From an uncultured Armatimonadota bacterium (GTDB lineage: Bacteria; Armatimonadota; Armatimonadia; Armatimonadales; Armatimonadaceae), in NCBI GenBank assembly GCA_903924445.1, contig CAIYBQ010000390.1, positions 1-10,631 on the forward strand: a DNA stretch of 10,631 bases, in the 5' to 3' direction. Both the position numbers and the translations under genes were made by a program. This document shows, in pieces, positions 6,419-10,631 of the stretch. The notes beneath the pieces were generated by a model that saw only the letters and a program-made list of their open reading frames with translations, was not told where the DNA came from and ran no database searches. Each line of letters begins with the position of its first letter. The first letter of the stretch is position 1.

Positions 6419-9322
6419 ATGTTTCACATCCACCGCAGGTTCATCGCTTCAGCTACCATTGCCGGTATCGCTCTCTGTATCTCAGCCCCTGTTCAAGCAC
6501 AGGACTACACCCTTCGCTCAGTTATTGGGGCACTTGGTAGCGGTAACAGCCAATTTCGAGCTCCTGATGGAATTGCAACCAGCGGTGATCAGGCTATTTT
6601 CGTTGTAGACACCAACCTTAACAAAGTACAGAAGTTCGACCTGGCTGGCGGCTTCCTGAAGTCATGGGGTGGTGTCGGTGAAGCAAATGGAAAGTTCAAT
6701 TCGCCGACCGATATCTGCGAGGGACCAGCAGGGAACATCTACATCGTAGATACGGCTAACAATCGCGTTCAGTATTTCAGTCCAAGCGGGCAGTTCATCC
6801 AGAATTTTGGAACAGGCGGGTCAGATACGTCAGCGCCAGGCAAGTTCAATACGCCTCTTGGAATCGCAGCCTTTGGAATTGACCGAATCCTGGTTGCAGA
6901 TTCGCGCAACCATCGTATTCAAATTCTCGGCAAATCTGGCGATCCCATAAGTTCGTTTGGCTCTTTTGGCGTAAATGCCGGGCAGTTTGATCAGCCCGCA
7001 GCGTTGGCAGTCAATCAGACAACCGGTGACATTTATGTCGTCGATACAGGCAATAGCCGCGTTCAGTGCTTTACCAAAGATGGCATTTACAAACACCAGT
7101 GGGGTGGTTTCGGCTCTAACTATGGCCAGTTTGCGAATATCGGTGGGATTGCCATTAATTCCAATGGAATGGTTTTTGTGGCGGATACGGCGAACCTCCG
7201 CGTACAAGTCTTCAGTGCGAATGGGACATTTGTCAATTCCATCGAGGGACCGTTCGGACAAGCCCGGACATTTCTCGGGCCACGCCGCGTTGCGCTCGAC
7301 CGCTATGGCACCCTCTATGTCACTGACTCCGGTGCAAGTACATCCGCAGCGCAGCGCTTCATGATTTTTGATCCCCTTGGTGTGGATAACCGCCCTCCGG
7401 TGACAACCATTTCCTGTAGCCGGGAACGTGCGGATGGACAATGGTTCTCAGGACCTGTTTCTGTAACGCTAACTGCTGTCGACCTCGTTGGCGGTTCGGG
7501 TGTTAAACACATCATTTATCAAGTCGATGGCAGTGCTCCGGTAACATCCTCCTCACTGAAAGTGACACTGGATTTCCTCACAGATGGACGCCACACCCTG
7601 ACCTACCATGCAGTTGACATCGCCGGAAATGTTGAAGGTAATCATGTTGTAAACATCGATATTGATTCTGTGGCACCCGCTCTTGATGTTCAGGCGAGTG
7701 CTGATGGCAAGACAATCACAATACTTTGTTCCGACCAACTTTCAGGTATCGACAAGGTTACGTATTCCATTGATGGCGGTGCTTTGCTTGAATACAGCAC
7801 GCCTCTCACCTTGGATGGCAAGCGTCACCAAGTCATTGCTACCGCAATCGACCGTGCTGGAAACAAGTCGCAGACACGAACTGTCATCGTGAACATCGCT
7901 CCAAAGGAAGTGATCGTACCGGCATTTGTCGCTGGTGGGGTACCTCTTAAGGTCACCGTCGGCCTCACTGATCCCGCACCAACGGGTGGTCTCGTTGTAA
8001 CTCTCAAGAGCTCATCCACGCTTGCAACCATCCCTGCAACCATTACGTTTGCAGCGGGCGAGGAGGAACGTACGGTCAACATCGTGACCACACCAGTCTC
8101 GACAGGTGTAGCGGTGACCATCAATGCAACAGCAAATGCCCAGACTGTTTCGCAGACATTCCAGCTGGTCCCGCCATCCGTGCAGTCCATTTCTGCCACG
8201 CCCGAAACACTGACCGGGGGTGCTGCCGGCGCTATTCGCGTGACGCTCAATGGTCCGGCACCAAAGACCGGGACAGCACTCACCCTTGGTAGTACCAGTC
8301 CATCGCTTGTCATCGCGACAAAAGCCATCGTGGTTGCGGGAAAAACTTTCATCGATGTACCTTTTAAAACGCTGCCCGTTGGAGGAAGCAGCGATACTGT
8401 CGCTCGGGTGATGACAACGACGGCTGTTGGTGGTGGAGCGTCTGCTGCCGTCGATGTGACAATTCAACGGCCAACAATCAAGGCTATCAGCGCACTGCCA
8501 TCCCCGGTTGCCGGAGGGAAGCCAGTCACGGTAACTGTCACATTCACCGGAGCGGTGCCGGCAGCCGGCGGAACGCTCATCCTTTCGAGCAGCTCTGCTG
8601 CCCTGAGTTGCCCAAAGTCGGTTCTCATCAAGGGGAATGCGACATCCGCTACATTTGTTTGTACGACGACTGCAGTCACAACCAGGACACCCGTTGTCCT
8701 AAAGGCGTCCCTTCACGGGAAAGAAGTTCAGACCACCATAAACGTGCGCAGCCTTGAAGTCCTGAAAATCGTGGCAAGTCCGGCTTCAATGACAGGGGGA
8801 ACCGCCGCAAAACTGACCGTCACTCTCACGGAAGCCGTCTCCAAGGGGCAGTCCGTTACCGTTTCACTGTCATCCGACTCACTAAAGCTGTCACTACCCG
8901 CAACCGTGGTTATCCCGGCAGGCAAGTCATCGGGCATTGTTACCATGCAATCCAGCGCAGTTGGAGAGCTCTGGATTGCCTATGTAACGACATCCCTAAA
9001 TGGTGGCGCAATCACACAGGGTATCCAGATCACTCCCGTTGAAGTATCGAAAGTGACCCTCGTACCGACATCAGTAAAGGGGGGCTCCAGTAGCCAACTG
9101 ACCATTACCCTCGCCGTCGCCGCGCCCGTCGACACCACCATAACGCTTACATCCGCATCTCGACCAGTAGCATCCCTCCCAGCAACCTGTATCGTGCCAA
9201 AGGGAAGCAAAACGGTAACAGTGCCAGTCACAACGACAGCTGTCACGAAGAATGTATCCGTCAAACTGACAGCACAATCCGGGTTCATACCTGTGGCCAC
9301 ATCGCTGAACGTCCTAAAGTAA
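6419..9322 (+). CDS. Secreted NHL-repeat propeller protein with Ig-like repeat tail
   Basis: The 967-residue product begins with a Sec signal peptide (basic MFHIHRRF, hydrophobic core to about 22, likely cleavage after VQA at 27). Residues 30-320 contain six NHL repeats, each with a (Q/K)F-x-x-P-x-x(I/L)A-like start and a (V/I)xDTxNxR(V/I)Q core (RVQYF, RIQIL, RVQCF, RVQVF), enough for a six-bladed beta-propeller. Two Ig-like domains of the 'VDG-x-AP ... YHAVD(I)AGN' type follow at about 326-422 and 423-495. Five ~95-residue beta-sandwich repeats fill 497-967. No catalytic motif, transmembrane anchor or sorting signal is visible, so a binding or structural role outside the cell or on its surface is inferred. 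NHL propellers usually bind proteins, peptides or carbohydrates, and some are enzymes. The start is well supported: GAGG lies eight bases upstream and the signal peptide follows at once. It is probably co-transcribed with the M28 gene 29 bases downstream. Confidence 0.9.
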   Translation: MFHIHRRFIASATIAGIALCISAPVQAQDYTLRSVIGALGSGNSQFRAPDGIATSGDQAIFVVDTNLNKVQKFDLAGGFLKSWGGVGEANGKFNSPTDICEGPAGNIYIVDTANNRVQYFSPSGQFIQNFGTGGSDTSAPGKFNTPLGIAAFGIDRILVADSRNHRIQILGKSGDPISSFGSFGVNAGQFDQPAALAVNQTTGDIYVVDTGNSRVQCFTKDGIYKHQWGGFGSNYGQFANIGGIAINSNGMVFVADTANLRVQVFSANGTFVNSIEGPFGQARTFLGPRRVALDRYGTLYVTDSGASTSAAQRFMIFDPLGVDNRPPVTTISCSRERADGQWFSGPVSVTLTAVDLVGGSGVKHIIYQVDGSAPVTSSSLKVTLDFLTDGRHTLTYHAVDIAGNVEGNHVVNIDIDSVAPALDVQASADGKTITILCSDQLSGIDKVTYSIDGGALLEYSTPLTLDGKRHQVIATAIDRAGNKSQTRTVIVNIAPKEVIVPAFVAGGVPLKVTVGLTDPAPTGGLVVTLKSSSTLATIPATITFAAGEEERTVNIVTTPVSTGVAVTINATANAQTVSQTFQLVPPSVQSISATPETLTGGAAGAIRVTLNGPAPKTGTALTLGSTSPSLVIATKAIVVAGKTFIDVPFKTLPVGGSSDTVARVMTTTAVGGGASAAVDVTIQRPTIKAISALPSPVAGGKPVTVTVTFTGAVPAAGGTLILSSSSAALSCPKSVLIKGNATSATFVCTTTAVTTRTPVVLKASLHGKEVQTTINVRSLEVLKIVASPASMTGGTAAKLTVTLTEAVSKGQSVTVSLSSDSLKLSLPATVVIPAGKSSGIVTMQSSAVGELWIAYVTTSLNGGAITQGIQITPVEVSKVTLVPTSVKGGSSSQLTITLAVAAPVDTTITLTSASRPVASLPATCIVPKGSKTVTVPVTTTAVTKNVSVKLTAQSGFIPVATSLNVLK
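7907..9319 (+). repeat. Five tandem Ig-like ~95-residue repeats in the NHL protein
   Basis: Repeat starts are at about residues 497, 588, 687, 781 and 876. The shared pattern is a hydrophobic strand, 'P-x-x-[VML]-x-GG' (for example ATPETLTGG, ALPSPVAGG, ASPASMTGG, VPTSVKGG), a TVTL-like strand, 'AP(x)GG/TxxTL-SS', 'P-x-(T/S)(V/I)-x-(I/V)-x-x-G' and 'V-x-TT-x-V'. The first copy keeps the layout but its opening is degenerate (PAFVAGG). These repeats are tandem in many large secreted proteins of environmental bacteria; their function is not established and a stalk or adhesion role is inferred. Confidence 0.8.
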
Positions 9323-9351
9323 GCCGCAATTCCGGCGGGTAAGATAGCCGC

Positions 9352-10605
9352 ATGACTGGATTTCCAAAGTTCGGCGCGGTCGTAAATGCCACCCGGAGTG
9401 TTTCCACAGAACAGCTTCGTCAGACGATTATGGGACTCTGTGCATTCCCGACACGGCATACGTTGTCGGGCGCGCGCGGAGTGGATGCCGTAGCGGACTG
9501 GCTGGTGCGTCGCCTGCAAAGCTATGGCGGCAACCTGCGTGTCGAAAAAGATACGTGGCTGGAGCCCAAGGGGCAGCGCGTCAATAAACCATCCACCATT
9601 TCCAATGTCTACGCCAAAATCCCAGGCTCCAAGTACCCAAACCACTGGGTTGTCATCAGTGGGCATTATGACTCCCGCGTTACGGATGTCATGGATTCCA
9701 ACAGCAATGCACCCGGTGCTAACGATGATGCATCCGGCGTCGCAGTCACCATCGAAGTCGCCAGAATCCTCGCAACGAGTAAGCCCGACGTTGGTATCAT
9801 CTTCGCTGCGCTTACGGGTGAAGAGCAGGGCCTCCTCGGCGCCAAACACCTAGCGGATTCACTAGTCGCCAAGGGGGAAACTGTCGTCGCGATGGCAACC
9901 TACGACATCGTTGGTAACTCAATGGGTGCCGATGGTAAGAAGCGCACAGATTACATCCGTATCTTCTCAGGCGGAGACACCCCCGGAGAGACAAGCGTAG
10001 CTGCTACCCGCCGGCGGACCACAGGCCTCGATGCCGATTCGCCAAGCAGAACGCTGGCTCGCTCCGTCGCCGATGTCGCAAAACGCTACATAAAGGGCTT
10101 CCGAACCGAAGTCGTCTACCGCCAGGATCGCTTTGGCCGTGGTGGTGACCATTCGCCATTCCACGCAGCCGGTTTTGCCGCGGTCCGCTTCACCGAACCG
10201 AATGAGGATTGGACACATCAGCATCAGGATCTCCGCATGGATGCCGGCATCGACTACGGAGACAAGCCCGAGTATGTCGACTTTGCCTATCTCACAAATG
10301 TCACCCGCCTCGCCGCTGCATGGGTGACAGACATCAGCCATGCACCATTACCCCCAGCCGGTGTAACTTTGGTGACAGATTTGGCCCCAATAACGACCAT
10401 GAAGTGGCGGGCAAACCCGGATGCCATCGGCTACGAAATCCTTGTACGACGCTCCACAAAGGCGGAATGGGAGAAGACCATTCCCATCAACAAACAATCA
10501 GCGACCGAAGCAAAGCTCCCGTTCTCTAAGGATGACTACGTATTCGGACTCCGCTGCGTTGGTAAAAATGGTGCTCGCAGCCTTGCTGTCATCGCTGGTA
10601 GGTAG
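9352..10605 (+). CDS. M28-family zinc peptidase with C-terminal FnIII-like domain
   Basis: The 417-residue product is a dizinc aminopeptidase/carboxypeptidase-type metallopeptidase of family M28. The five metal ligands expected from Streptomyces and Vibrio aminopeptidases can be placed: His105 (GHYDS), bridging Asp125 (GANDDASG), Glu158 after general base Glu157 (TGEEQGLLG), Asp185 (TYDIVGN) and His289 (DWTHQHQD, with the H-x3-D spacing of the usual 'YHTxxD'). Residues 334-417 form an FnIII-like extension (PPAGVTL, GYEILVRR, YVFGLRCVGKNG) seen in other bacterial M28 proteins. Family members of this type are usually exported, yet the N-terminus MTGFPKFGAVVNATRS is not a signal peptide. An in-frame TAA at 9340-9342 rules out an earlier start. 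The ribosome site is weak. The substrate is unknown; removal of N-terminal residues from peptides, giving free amino acids, is the family norm. It follows the NHL gene by 29 bases, so co-transcription is likely. Confidence 0.93.
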   Translation: MTGFPKFGAVVNATRSVSTEQLRQTIMGLCAFPTRHTLSGARGVDAVADWLVRRLQSYGGNLRVEKDTWLEPKGQRVNKPSTISNVYAKIPGSKYPNHWVVISGHYDSRVTDVMDSNSNAPGANDDASGVAVTIEVARILATSKPDVGIIFAALTGEEQGLLGAKHLADSLVAKGETVVAMATYDIVGNSMGADGKKRTDYIRIFSGGDTPGETSVAATRRRTTGLDADSPSRTLARSVADVAKRYIKGFRTEVVYRQDRFGRGGDHSPFHAAGFAAVRFTEPNEDWTHQHQDLRMDAGIDYGDKPEYVDFAYLTNVTRLAAAWVTDISHAPLPPAGVTLVTDLAPITTMKWRANPDAIGYEILVRRSTKAEWEKTIPINKQSATEAKLPFSKDDYVFGLRCVGKNGARSLAVIAGR

Positions 10606-10631
10606 GCAACGATGTTACAAAACACCATCCA

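Noticed and set aside
6467..6478. Possible lipoprotein lipobox ending at Cys20 of the NHL protein (IALC)
   Set aside because: Leu directly before the Cys does not fit the lipobox consensus, and a good signal peptidase I site (VQA) follows at residue 27.
8980..9849. 289-codon open frame on the minus strand spanning the NHL/M28 junction
   Set aside because: It is antisense to two well-supported genes and its composition does not look like a real protein.
10612..10631. ATG seven bases after the M28 stop, open to the window edge (MLQNTI...)
   Set aside because: Only six codons are visible and the ribosome site is poor, so it cannot be supported as a gene start from this window.

Overview
The window holds four genes, all on the + strand and covering nearly all of the sequence. 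In order they are: the 3' end of a heavy-metal RND efflux pump (CusA/CzcA type), a very large secreted multicopper oxidase with seven C-terminal fibronectin type III (FnIII) domains, a secreted NHL-propeller protein with a long tail of Ig-like repeats, and an M28 zinc peptidase. No tRNA, rRNA, CRISPR array, insertion sequence or phage gene was seen.

The organism is a bacterium with moderate GC. Secreted proteins carrying tandem ~95-residue Ig-like repeats of the 'P-x-S/T-[VM]-x-GG ... TVTL ... IP-x-G' kind, and M28 peptidases with a C-terminal FnIII-like extension, recall Armatimonadota (Fimbriimonas/Chthonomonas-like) and similar environmental bacteria. This is an inference from protein style; no marker gene in the window fixes the phylum.

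Layout. 2-889: last ~295 residues of the RND pump. 890-1152: a 263-base non-coding stretch with a small hairpin, a TACTA-N3-TAGTA inverted repeat, an extended -10 element and a stem-loop-rich untranslated leader. 1153-6276: the multicopper oxidase, with its catalytic part to about residue 1020 and FnIII domains to residue 1707. 6277-6418: a perfect 13-bp hairpin that probably ends the oxidase transcript, then a TATAAT -10 candidate for the next unit. 6419-9322: the NHL/Ig protein. 9352-10605: the M28 peptidase, 29 bases downstream and probably co-transcribed with it.

How they may work together. A CusA-like pump exports monovalent metal from cytoplasm or periplasm. A secreted multicopper oxidase could oxidise Cu(I), Mn(II), Fe(II) or an organic substrate outside the cytoplasm. 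The FnIII and Ig arrays suggest that the oxidase and the NHL protein sit in the cell envelope or extracellular matrix. The pump-oxidase adjacency fits metal (copper) handling, but the oxidase appears to have its own promoter, so the functional link is a hypothesis. The NHL and M28 genes look like a separate two-gene unit with no evident tie to metals.
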